DNA from: Harmonia axyridis
Taxonomy: Eukaryota > Arthropoda > Insecta > Coleoptera > Coccinellidae
Assembly: GCF_914767665.1 (NCBI RefSeq)
Contig: NC_059503.1
Coordinates: forward strand, 11,470,001 to 11,534,000
Length of the DNA stretch: 64,000 bases
Reading direction: 5' to 3'
Part shown: piece after piece, positions 10,391 through 20,735 of the stretch
Layout: each line of letters opens with the position of its first letter
Position numbering within the stretch: position 1 is the stretch's first letter
Translations under genes and position numbers: made by a program
Notes under the pieces: generated by a model
Told to the model about the DNA's origin: nothing
Databases searched by the model: none
The model's input: only the letters and a program-made list of their open reading frames with translations

Positions 10391-11552
10391 CTATGATTAC
10401 AACCTTTTCACCAGTTTTGAAGTGAATTTGAATGAATGAGCTATTGACCAATCTACCTTTCCATTTTTATTTTTGGCGTAGTTTCCACTTGTCGAATGTC
10501 AAAAGATGACAGTTTCAAAACTGACAGCTGACAATTCAAAACGAAACCCCTCATTGACATACTTTTCATATTGAAAAATAATGAGATAATAATGTCGAAA
10601 AAGACGAACAGCCGTGATCGTATTTCAACATAATAATCTACAGCGAAATAAATTTCAAAGGGAACAGAAAAAAAGCTAATTTATCCGACTGGCTGCCCGC
10701 ACAAATATATTCGAAATTGAGGACCGCAGGGACCGCATGGCATCGGTGGCTGCAAATGCGGTTTTTTGTTTGCATTTATCTGGTGCGTGATACAACATCG
10801 GTTTTTGTTCAACGTCCGCGGTGACATACACGACAAATAACTGTGAAAGTGTTCCCTAATCTCAAAATTAACCATGTGCACTGATACATTGCGCAAATAC
10901 TGGAGATGAACTCTGGTTTGTGGATCCCGTTCGGCAGTATGAATCTAGCCCCCTTCTCGTCATGAAGGATGGGATTTGCCTTGGATTAACTTGCTCGTCG
11001 CTTAAGCCACCGAGCGCTAGTTGGTGCAGCGACATCTATTATTCACTATTTAAAAGTTTCGCGAATGTTGTCCTATGCAAAGGGGAGGGTTGAATTGATG
11101 TTTACAATGTGATGGGCGAACTTGAATAGAAGGCTTTGGAGAGTTACTTATCATATTATGTCTTGAGCACTCTTCATCAGTTCATTACGCATTTTCGCAT
11201 TTTTTGAATTTTCACAAATTCAGTCACTCTGACCTAACACGCAAACACGGTTATTCTCTAACGGAGAAACATGAAAATTTAAAATTCTCTGGGTAGGTTC
11301 GAATCACGAATGTCGACATTACTATCTATGTAGACAATTAGTTACCAATCATTTCACAACATTATTTCAACGTACCTGTGCCCCTTGGTATATAGCAAAC
11401 TATAAATATTCTCTCATTCAAAATCGTCCCCTAAAATTTGTCGCACTTATACACCAACACCATGGATGATCACGACAAAGAAGTTAAATTTCCTTTATTG
11501 TATGCCTTACTTTTGGCCCGAGATTTCATTACTAGAATCTAACAGATAATAG
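10391..11552. other. Unassigned stretch
   Basis: No gene recognised. A somewhat GC-richer part at 10680-11040 holds a 71-codon minus-strand frame without motifs. Confidence 0.4.
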
Positions 11553-11656
11553 TTATTTGTTTTACTAGGCAGCAAATCAGTAGATTGATTGCCGCGGCTG
11601 ATAGTTCATAGCCGAGCATAGCGTCAATCTACTTTGCTGCCAAGTTCAACAAATAA
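11553..11656. repeat. Long imperfect hairpin
   Basis: The left arm 11553-11588 (TTATTTGTT, then GGCAGCAAA, then AGTAGATTGA) pairs with the right arm 11624-11656 (TCAATCTACT, then TTTGCTGCC, then AACAAATAA), with a few mismatches and a two-base bulge. The loop contains a second small stem, CGGCT at 11595 with AGCCG at 11610. The total span is about 104 bases. It could be a tiny MITE, a foldback remnant or a hairpin RNA precursor. No flanking duplication is obvious. Confidence 0.65.
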
Positions 11657-12786
11657 TTTTTTCATCGATTGTTCATAATGATTTATGTAGGATATTCTAT
11701 TTGCAAATTATTACAATTCCCACAATCTTTTTATCTTTTCTGTAGTGATAAATTAAAACGAATTGTGATAGAAATCGCAATTGTTGGAATGATCGGTTCA
11801 CTATAGAAATGTATACGTCCATGATAATTATAGTTTGACAACTTATGAAATATCTGACAGTTTTTTGGAAAAATATCGGATATACTTATATTATCGACAG
11901 TGATACCGACTCAGAAGTAGTTACTCCTCCAAAAATAAGGAAGGTGGCAAAAAATATTGATTGCAAGAAAATGTCGATTTATTCGCATTGGGAATGATCA
12001 CTTCGCTGTCTAGGCAGGAAAGTAATACCTACTTTGCTGATTGATGAGTGTCTGCAAAAAAATAATTGCTGTCGATCGGAGAAAAAATAATTTTTTCTTG
12101 GGTCTGCCGTTAGACACTACACTGGGAAATCCTTACAATTTCAAAAGCCGATTAGAACCTACTAAGACCTGAAATAAATGTCAGATCAGCCAATATAACT
12201 TCCTATAGATGAAGGAAGTTTCGATGAATATTACTTTCCAGAATTGGATTTTCCGCTGAGTCACGTGGAAAATTTCTATTAATCCCTTGTGCTGGCTATT
12301 GCATTGTCACTGGCGACGAAAAAACCTGGCTTGAAGCAGTTTTCTTGCTCCTAGCTTAGTAAACTGCGAAAAATGTTATGGCCTCCAGTCCACAAAGTTA
12401 TCACCTTTATACGAGACACTGAATGAAGTTTATGTTTTAATTAGCGCAGACCAGAGTATAATAATACGTCAGGACACTCAACGCCAAGGACGATTTCTGC
12501 AATCCGGACAGGATGAAGTACACAGCATTTGCCTAATCATCCCGGCTAGTGGAGCTTTAAACCTAGGATTTATCCTCTGGATAATGAAAGTTAGGGAAGG
12601 AAAGGAGGATTAGGAAAACAAGGAATCTAGTAAAATATTCAGTGCTGGTAGTATAATGTGTATAAACTCAGAAATGAAATACTTCCTTGCGTCTACACGA
12701 GACTGGAATACGTATGTGATTCCTCCTGTGTGACGTCCTTCTTGCCATCAGAACCGGAAGAATTTTGAAGGAAGAACACTACAAAT
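11657..12786. other. Unassigned stretch
   Basis: No gene or repeat family recognised on either strand. Confidence 0.4.
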
Positions 12787-13122
12787 TTGATAATTTCAGT
12801 TATAATTATATGTAGGTACATCACTTTATCTTTGAGACCACTAAAAACTAAAAGAACAAATGTTGATGTTATGTTTGTTTATAGAATTGTAAACCATTTC
12901 ATTGATTGTGAATATCTGTTGGGAAGAATAGGCCTTAACACGAACCATATATCTCTAAGGTATCGCGATCTATTCAATATCCCTTTCAATCCAACTAATT
13001 ATAGTATGAAGTACGGAAGTACGGAATTAAACCTGAGATTCCGAGATTTATGGCACAGAACTTCACCCAGGATTGTTTTTTTACAGGATTGTAATGCTGA
13101 TAATTGTTTACAGGGTGTGTAA
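12787..13122 (+). pseudogene. C-terminal fragment of a non-LTR (jockey-like) ORF2
   Basis: A 111-codon open stretch contains LKTKRTNVDVMFVYRIVN, FIDCEYLL and FNIPFNPTNYSMKYGS. This is the pattern found after the reverse-transcriptase domain in jockey-like insect elements (LxxRR..D..FLYKI.NG.IDCP.LL, then TNY.....P..R). The reverse-transcriptase motifs themselves are absent, so the piece is 5'-truncated. It ends just before the foldback element at 13185. Confidence 0.65.
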
Positions 13123-13184
13123 AGAAGATGCGACAATATTGGAGGGGGTGATTGACCAGGTCATTTGATACAAAAAAGTTTCTA

Positions 13185-14096
13185 TACACTGTATCCTTAA
13201 AGTATGGAACGAATTCATTTCTAGCTAAACAGACCATTTTAAGAAATAATCCTGAAACACGTCGATTTTTTATTTTAATTTACCGTATTTTAAAATAATA
13301 ATTTGATATATAGGGTGCATTACTTTCGAGTAATGACGTTACCATCATTTTTTTTAAGTGGAACACCACCATTTTGTCTCAATTTTCCGATTACTCTAGC
13401 TGAGTTGATTCCAAAAATGTATCACATATTGATTCCAATTGGTACAGGGTGGACAAAAATACAATAGTTTTGTGTGTGCTCATGAGGTAACGCGTAACGT
13501 TCTTAATTAGTTAAATTAACAATACATATTATCAAGAATACTTATTGTTTAACACGGTAATTGGTTTGAATGTATCACTTTGTAGTTTGTTACATTTTTA
13601 GATTGATAAAAATGTATAAAAATAAGAAATAATTCCTTTCATATTCTGTCAGCTAGACCACAAGTACCAAACATGTTTGGAAACAGTTCATTTTTGTTAA
13701 TCTAAAAAGGCAACAAACTACAAACCAATTGCCGTTAGACAATAAGTATTTTTGATAATATTGTTGATTTTACTAAAAAAGGATGTTACGCGTTACTTTA
13801 TGAGCACACTCAAAACTATTATATTTTTGTCCTCCCTGTACCAATTGGAATGGACATGTGCTACATTTTTGGAATAAGCTCAGCTAGAGTAATCCGAAAA
13901 TTGAGACAATATGGGGGTGTTCTATAAGAAAAAAGACGATGACGTCATTACTCGAAAGAAATTCACCCTGTATGTTAGATTATTATTTTAAAATACGGTA
14001 AATTGAAATCAAAAATCGACGTGGTTCAGGATTATTTCTTGAAATGGTCTGTTTAGCTGAAAATGAGTTGGTTTCATACTTTACGGACACAGTGTA
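13185..14096. mobile_element. Foldback-like element with arms of several hundred bases
   Basis: The two halves are inverted copies of each other. Left TACACTGTATCCTTAAAGTA (13185) matches the complement of the right end at 14077-14096. The shared blocks, in order inward, are GCTAAACAGACCATTT, AAGAAATAATCCTGAA, TTTACCGTATTTTAAAATAA, ACTTTCGAGTAATGACG-like, GATTACTCTAGCTGAG, CCAATTGGTACAGGG, TGCTCATRA.GTAACGCGTAAC and AATTGGTTTG. Arms are roughly 400-440 bp with a centre near 13640-13690. TA sits immediately outside both ends (13183-13184 and 14097-14098), consistent with TA target duplication. No transposase is encoded. An inverted pair of two independent insertions is less likely, because the outer ends line up exactly and each touches TA. 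Confidence 0.8.
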
Positions 14097-15992
14097 TACA
14101 TAGGTCCGCAAACGCTTCATTACCGATCTATAGAGTGTTTTATGAGGAGAAGATTAGATTTCTACCGTTTTATAACTTCAACACATATCACAGAATAGAA
14201 TCAATCCTCGACATAAGTTCATTGGAACTTTTTCAAAACGACCTAACAATTTCCGCAGCGTAGTTAGAAAATACCCTTATGGTATGTTATGTTAGTTATG
14301 TGGTTTCCAAGGGTGCGTTAATAAACAGTGATCTCCTCATTTTTTATTATGTGAATGATGCCTAAGCTTTATATTTGAAAATAATGAATAAGAAAATCTC
14401 CATTGCTCCAGTTTGCGGTCAAACCGAATCTATCTATCCGAGTCGAAGGACCAGCGACCAACTTTCCGGATCGCTGGAACGTACCCGCGACTCCCAACAA
14501 TTCTTCCGCTACGAAAGTGGGTGAAGTTTGCAGACGCACTCCCAACGTTTACCAGGAACGCTCTGCTCCGGCGGTAACGACAAGGTAGTGCCGTCCCCGA
14601 GGAGTAATTGGAGTTTAGCACTCCCCGTGGTGGAGTAGGACGAATCGACTTCGTGCGACCTCCGTTGCAAGACGGAATTGATTTCGTCGCTGCTCCGACT
14701 GGAACACATTTGAATTAAGGAGATGGGGAGGACTTTGCCAAATGGGATTTTGCGGGAGTCTGGTTGCAGTGTAAACATATATTCAGTTGCGGTTCGAGGA
14801 GTTAGAGGTTTTGAGGAGTATTGGGATTATCGGAAAAGGAGTTATTTGAGACGGTTTTGTGTCAGATGACGTTCTGATGTCGTTTGATGGAAACTGTCGA
14901 AATTTTCCGAAAAAACGGGTCGTATTTTATTGATGTGGGTTTTATGTACGAAAACAATAATGTTGTCATAAAAACTAAACAAGTGGGGGGTTCTTTCTCC
15001 AAACATGAAAATGACTGAATGCAGTTTTTCAAAGGAACCACGCTGGAATACGAAATTATCCGGTCGTTTCGATGCACGAGTGTAATTCGGGGGAATATTT
15101 CCCGAATAAACTGTTAAACTTGTCAAAGTGACGTTATTAATTCATAAATTCTTAGATTCGAACTATTTGACTAACTAAACTATGCATCCATGAACGATGC
15201 AATTATCGCAGGGCTATTTCACTTACCAGATTTTAATATTGAAAAATTCATTCCAAAAATATTTGTATATTGTTGTTGTATATTCTCAAACCCTTAGAAA
15301 AACACCCATTATTTCTTTCATCATTCAGGAGATATTATACATCAAAAATGTTCAATAACACATATTCGGAACCTACATTTATCCTAGATAAACATCTGAA
15401 ATTAATAAAATGATAAGATTATTCGCTTTCACAACCTAAAGAGAACACCAAGAGTGATGTTACTTAATTCATCCCTCATTATTTCCAAGGTCTGAGTAAC
15501 AAACACGCAGAGCTTTTATCTTCGGCATTAACATCTCTGACCGATGTGGCAACTTCCTCATTGCTGTACGGCCTCCTGATTATATTAGGGAACACTCTGA
15601 TTCCATTCGTTTCCAGACATGATTAATGCACCTCCACTAGTCTAATGACTAAACTTGGCCCTTTCCCGAAAAAGTTCGTCCATTTCTGAAATGACTCTCG
15701 ACTTTCATTGTATCTGAGGTGAAAAATTAAAATAGATAAGGGGGTTGCCTTTCATCATTCTTCCTGATGGATGGAGCCATCAAGCTTGATGGTGTGGAAG
15801 AAACCGTAAATTGTTTCGAACTATTTGTTGGTTAGGAATATATTAACAGATCATCTTGTTTGTGACGGGGACAAAAGATGAGATATTCGGTATTGTAGCC
15901 ATCGTTTATTCTTTACTCTTCGGAATTTTCGAACTTCAGTCGTTGAAGAATTTATCCTTCATTCAGATATGTGTTTGTTCCTTGATTATATA
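14097..15992. other. Unassigned stretch containing a GC-rich block
   Basis: The block 14400-14830 is clearly GC- and CpG-richer than the rest and is described with the candidate exon at 14412-14584. The remainder (14830-15992) is AT-rich and shows no gene. Confidence 0.35.
14412..14584 (+). other. Speculative internal exon
   Basis: A pyrimidine-rich acceptor (TCTCCATTGCTCCAG) ends at 14411 and a donor (ACAAG then GTAGTG) follows 14584, bounding 173 bases. One plus-strand frame is open throughout (AVKPNLSIRVEGPATNFPD, then RWNVPATPNNSSATKV). The predicted peptide is hydrophilic, rich in Pro, Asn and Thr, and resembles no family I recognise. Its composition differs from the AT-rich surroundings. 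Opposing minus-strand frames are also open, so this may simply be a GC-rich non-coding block. Confidence 0.18.
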
Positions 15993-16879
15993 GGATGTTT
16001 TTTTCGAGGTATATAACTTTGAGTTGGCATTTCTGTTCAAGATGGCGACCGATTTAACAGCTGTCACGTGATTTATTCTCAGTTTGGTTTGGCAATTCAT
16101 CACGAATAGACTCACGCCTGAACAATACTTGCAAATAGTGCAATTTCATTTCGAAAATAATGGTTCTGTGCAGAATACGGACCGCGCACTAAGTCCATTA
16201 GCGATGAAGCGCATTTCTGGTTGAACTGCCGCATTTGGAGTGAAGCTAATCCTCAAGTGTATGTCGAAACACCGTTACATCCAGACAAACTGACTGCTTG
16301 GTGCGCTTTATGGGCTGGTGGAATCATTGGTCCGTACTTCTTCAAAAACGATGATGGCCAGAACATCGGTATACAGCCATGATTACTAACTTTTTCATTC
16401 CTGAATTGAACAACCATGATGTCCAGGAGCTGTGGTTCCAACAAGACGGCGCAACATGTCACACAGCTCGTGCCACAATCGATTTATTGAAAGACACGTT
16501 TGGTGACCGCCTAATTTCACGTTTTGGACCTGCGAATTGGCCTCCAAGATTTTGTGATTTAACACCGCTAGACTACTTTCTGTGAGGCTATGTAAAGTCA
16601 TTGGTCTATGCGGATAAGCCACAAACCCTTGACCATTTGGAAGACAACATTCGCCGTTTATTGCCGATATACGGCCACAAATGTTGGAAAAAGTCATCGA
16701 AAATTGGACGTCCAGATTGGACTACATCCGAGTCAGTCGTGGCGGTCATATGCCAGAAATCATATTTAAAATGTAATGCCACAAGATTATGTTGCGGATA
16801 AATAAAATTCATGTCAATCGAATGATCCATCGTTGTTTTATTGCAATTTAAAGTTCTATAGTTCTAAAAAAACACCCTT
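15993..16879 (+). mobile_element. DD41D (rosa-like) transposon, internally deleted copy 1
   Basis: The ends match as inverted repeats: left GGATGTTTTTTTCGAGG (15993) and reverse-complemented right AAGGGTGTTTTTTTAGAAC. TA flanks both sides (15991-15992 and 16880-16881). Inside, the N-terminal helix-turn-helix has lost its ATG (ACG) and reads NRLTPEQYLQIVQFHFENNG. It jumps at about 16200 directly to ISDEAHFW, so the region between is deleted. WFQQDGATCHTAR and LTPLDYFL carry the second and third catalytic Asp with 41 residues between them. FLWGY is broken to FL*GY, and frameshifts lie near 16370 and 16660. It is non-autonomous. Copies 2 and 3 are at 27779 and 51325. Confidence 0.9.
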
Positions 16880-17013
16880 TATAATAGCGTCATTATTAGC
16901 GTGCCTCAAGAAGGCCATATTTCAAAGGACATACTTGAAGCAATTGTCTTCAATTGATTTATTTTTAATGTGTTCGATTTTCAGGGTAACATTTTTCAAT
17001 TAAGGCTTATTTA

Positions 17014-18298
17014 TCAGGTGTGTGAATAAGTCTTTCCCGTTTTTTGTAAGAGATGGCGCCACCAATACTGTGCGAGTATTTAATGGTTACATATGTCATA
17101 ATCGAAGCTTATTCATCTGTCAACAATTCCACACTAACACATCAGTTGAAATTTTTTCGCATCATAAATTTTTGAAATCGTGAAAATGTCGAAATTTGAG
17201 CCGAGTCGACGTCATTTGCGGGAAGTTTCACTTTATTGGTTCAATTTGAAGAAATCTGCTGCCGAGGCGCATCGGTTGCTTCAGGAAGCTTATGGAGAAG
17301 GTTGTGTCGATGATTCAAGTGTTCGCGGATGGTTTCGACGCTTCAAAAGTGGCGATTTCGACGTGGAAGACAAGGAGCGTTCCGGGCGGCCGCAAATCTT
17401 TGAAGATCAAGAATTGGCGACTTTGCTTGATGAAGATTCGTGTCAAACGCAAGAAGAACTTGCTGAAGCATTGGGAGTTGACCGAACAACCATTTCCAAG
17501 CGTTTGAAAGCCATGGGAATGATCCAAAAGCAAGGAAATTGGGTGCCGTACGAACTGAAGCTGAGAGACGTCGAACGGCGTTTTTTCACTTGCGAACAGC
17601 TGCTTCAGCGACATAAAAGAAAGGGTTTTCTGCATCGTATCGTGACTGGCGATGAAAAGTGGATCCGTTACGATAATCCGAAGCGAAGAAAATCATGGGG
17701 ACTACCCGGCCATGCATCATCATCGACGGCCAAGCCAAATATTCATGGCGCCAAGCTCATGCTCTGTATATGGTGGGACCAGCTAGGTGTGGTTTACTAT
17801 GAGCTTCTGAAACCGAATGAAAGGATCACAGGCGTGGTCTATCGACGACAATTGATGCGTTTGAGCCGCGCACTGCGAGAAAAACGGCCACAATACTCCG
17901 ACAGGCACGACAAAGTTATTTTGCAACATGACAATGCTCGCCCACATGTTGCAAAGCCGGTGAAAACATACTTAGAAACGCTCAAATGGAAAGTCCTACC
18001 CCACCCGCCGTATAGTCCAGACATTGCTCCGTGTGATTACCATCTCTTCAGATCGATGACGCATGGCCTGGCTGACCAGCACTTCCATTCCTACGAGGAA
18101 GCCAAAAAATGGGTGGATGACTGGATAGAGGCCAAACCGGTCGAATTTTTTCGCAACGGGATTCGTATGTTGCCAGAAAGATGGGGAAAAGTTGTAGCTA
18201 GCGATGGCCAATACTTTCAATAATTCATTTGTAACCATTTTTTCACAATGAAGGCTCAAAATTTGAAAAAAAACGGGAAAGACTTATTCACACACCAA
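17014..18298 (+). mobile_element. Near-intact mariner element
   Basis: This is a 1285-bp element, the usual mariner size. The left end is TCAGGTGTGTGAATAAGTC and the reverse complement of the right end is TTGGTGTGTGAATAAGTC. The inverted repeats continue as TTTCCCGTTTTTT, so about 30 bp match almost perfectly. TA precedes the left end (17012-17013) and CA follows the right end (18299-18300), consistent with a TA duplication carrying one transition. It encloses a single uninterrupted transposase gene with about 170 bp of 5' and 75 bp of 3' non-coding sequence. Near-identical TIRs plus an intact gene indicate a young insertion compared with every other element in the window. Confidence 0.95.
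17186..18223 (+). CDS. Mariner transposase, full length (DD34D)
   Basis: This enzyme cuts and pastes the element by binding its TIRs and inserting at TA. The ATG at 17186 gives 345 residues, the canonical mariner length; an upstream GTG is not a eukaryotic start. In order: an N-terminal paired helix-turn-helix region (residues 1-110, with EAYGEGCVDDSSVRGWFRRF and GVDRTTISKRLKAMG), the WVPYEL linker (119-124; the family usually has WVPHEL), then the catalytic core. The Asp residues are D156 in TGDEKW, D249 in QHDNARPHVA and D284 in YSPDIAPCDYHLF. There are exactly 34 residues between the second and third, so the D,D34D triad is complete. No stop or frameshift. It is the only transposase here that looks functional; activity itself is not shown by sequence. 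Confidence 0.96.
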   Translation: MSKFEPSRRHLREVSLYWFNLKKSAAEAHRLLQEAYGEGCVDDSSVRGWFRRFKSGDFDVEDKERSGRPQIFEDQELATLLDEDSCQTQEELAEALGVDRTTISKRLKAMGMIQKQGNWVPYELKLRDVERRFFTCEQLLQRHKRKGFLHRIVTGDEKWIRYDNPKRRKSWGLPGHASSSTAKPNIHGAKLMLCIWWDQLGVVYYELLKPNERITGVVYRRQLMRLSRALREKRPQYSDRHDKVILQHDNARPHVAKPVKTYLETLKWKVLPHPPYSPDIAPCDYHLFRSMTHGLADQHFHSYEEAKKWVDDWIEAKPVEFFRNGIRMLPERWGKVVASDGQYFQ

Positions 18299-19622
18299 CA
18301 TTTTCAAATCACTGTTGCATCGTTTCATCGAATACGACAGTGATCAAAGTGGTGGAATTACGATCATGATGTCACCGTGAAATCATCGCAAAATGAAGAT
18401 GAGAATCCATCACCCTTGTTTCCTATAGAATACTATCTCGTAATCAGATAATCTAGACCAGATCATTTTGAACACGTCTACTTGTGGCCCCTTCCCTCAA
18501 AGCGATGTTGAATGTTCAAATGACCTAGGATCTAATGGAATTAGATCTCTCTTCTTAGAATGAGATATCTATTCCATCTAAGGCCATTTCTAGGCATGAA
18601 TCCACATGTTTAATATCGTCGAAAGCGAAAACCCGAATTCTTCCTGTCAATCTGTTGCGATCAAAAGAAAAACAACTTCATCACCTTTCCACACAGCACC
18701 CACACACTGTTTCAGGATATTGAATACAAGAACACATTCTCAACGTTGAAGTCTCCTGAATGGTTTTTTGATTCACCGAATTGGTCTCTGTCTCGACAAA
18801 CTTTGCGAAACTCCCCCTATTCCACTGCTACTTGGGAAAGAGTCAAAGAACCACATTATATTTTCGACAAAGTTCCACCTTTGTTGCGAACAACATAAAA
18901 GGATTCTTTCCCTTGCGACAGTGCGCCAGGAACTGAACAAATAACCCACCAGTTGTTTTTCTTCATGTTTCCATTATTTTTCGTCATATGAAGTCCAAGA
19001 GTATTTTCCTCATCGTTTCGTTCCTAATTTGGAGGAAGGGTGTATTTTTCAGTGCGGTGTTCGCCTTTCTTTCGGAAAACAGCCTTGAATGTTGCTGATT
19101 CTTATATGTGAAAGAGATTCATTTCGGGAAGTTGGTCGTCTGAAACTGATAAAATGGATGAAAAAGTTCGCATTGTGACTGAAGACCTACTTTCAAAAAT
19201 GACGGAATTTCTATTAATTTTTTTCATTTTGTGAATTCGAACTAAATAATATATTGGATTAAATGAGGTAATACATTCTTTGAATTTTAACTTAACGATC
19301 AGAGTTGTTCCCTACGGAAATGACGACATTCTGAATATTCTATTTTAATTCTGCTCAGATCAATATACGAGTAAAATATTGAACGAACTAAAAACTCTGC
19401 TATTGCTATTGAGCGCTATTATAAATAATAGCAATGAGAACATCGGGTCGCTTCTGTCACTGTTTCATAGGATGGTTCAGGAAACAATTTGTGAATATGT
19501 TTGTACATAATTGAAGAATGTTTAATTCGTGCATATTTACGCAAGGTCAATCAGAAGAAGACTTTCCACCAGGTTTTCGATTCATACACCTAGCCTTTAC
19601 TATCGATTTAGCAAGCATAGGC
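18299..19622. other. Unassigned stretch
   Basis: No gene, RNA or repeat recognised between the intact mariner and the next mariner relic. Confidence 0.4.
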
Positions 19623-20735
19623 ATACAACTTCGCTTCCGCCTTTTTCTCCTGGAATTCGAGGCTTTATTATAAAAAATGGACAATATATTGGACATCGCT
19701 GGTCACTAATTTCTCCCATCTTTCGGGCAGCGTACGAATCCACAGCGTTCCATGAATCGATCCAAATTTTTAGATCGAAACAAGTGATAGTCCGAAGGAG
19801 CAACGTCTGGAGAATATGGCGAGTGGGGAAGGACTTTCAATTTCAATAATGACTTGAACTCTTTCGCAACATGGGGTCGAGCATTGTCATGCTTTGAAAT
19901 CACTTTATCATGTCTCGCGTTGTATTGCGACCCTTTGTCGTTCAATGCTCCGCTCAAACGCATTAATTGCTTTCGATAAGAATCGCCTGTGATTGTTTCG
20001 ATAGGTTTCAACAACTCATAATACACTACGCCAAGCTGGTCCCACCAAATACTGTGCATGTCCTTGGAACCGTGAATATTGGGTTTGCCCATCGTCGTGG
20101 AAGTATGGCCGGGATATCCCCATGATTTTCTGCGCTTGGAATTATAGTCATGAACCCATTTTTGCCTCCACTAATTATGCAAAAATCCCTTCCGCCTTCA
20201 CCTTGCAAGTAGCTGCTCACAAGCAAACAAACGCCGTTCAACATCTCTAGGGTTCAACTCGTACGGCACCCAATTTCCTTGTTTCTGAATGATTCCCATG
20301 ACTTTCAGGCGTTTTTAAATGTCTTGTTACGTCACTTCCAATGATCGTGCCAATTCTTGTTGCGTTTGACAAGAGTCTTGATCAAGTAATGCCTCCAATC
20401 CTGCATCTTCGAAAACCTTTTCTCTTCAACCGCCATTCTGGTCTTCCATCTCAAAATCGCCGTTCTTGATGCGTTGAAACCACTTTCGGCTTGTTCTTTC
20501 ACTACTAGCGGCCTCACTATTGGAGAGCATTCGATGAACCTCAGCCGCAGATTTCTTCATATTAAAGTAGAAAATTAAAACCTTCCTTACGAAAATTTGG
20601 CTCGTAAACTGACATGTTTATTCGAGAATAACTTATGTTGCTGACATAAATCAACTTACATTTCGATGGCGTTATGTTTACAAATACCTAAGCTTAATAT
20701 GTGACATCTACGATCTTTTTATCTCGAAATAATAT
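19623..20735 (-). pseudogene. Mariner relic with 3' TIR, minus strand
   Basis: A minus-strand ATG at 20558-20560 opens MKKSAAEVHRMLSNS. Broken helix-turn-helix blocks follow (EDAGLEALLDQDSCQTQQEL near 20390), then GNWVPYELNPRDVERRLFA near 20260 and a damaged first catalytic block near 20160. An open stretch to 19706 reads SIWWDQLGVVYYELLKP, SKHDNARPHVAKE and YSPDVAPSDYHLFRS, so the second and third Asp are retained. A deletion follows in the C-terminus. The 3' TIR remains as the complement of ATACAACTTCGCTTCCGCC at 19623-19641. The 5' untranslated part matches 43870-43940 up to about 20735, where the element is truncated. Confidence 0.9.

Noticed and set aside
12290..12335. IVTGDEKTWL-like translation as a mariner catalytic block
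   Set aside because: No other transposase block is found in order on either side, so a ten-residue match is treated as chance or too decayed to support.
14509..14778. 89-codon minus-strand frame
   Set aside because: It overlaps an equally open plus-strand frame in a GC-rich block and has no recognisable domain.
17180..17185. Upstream GTG as the mariner transposase start
   Set aside because: Nuclear genes of animals start at ATG, and the ATG at 17186 gives exactly the usual 345 residues.
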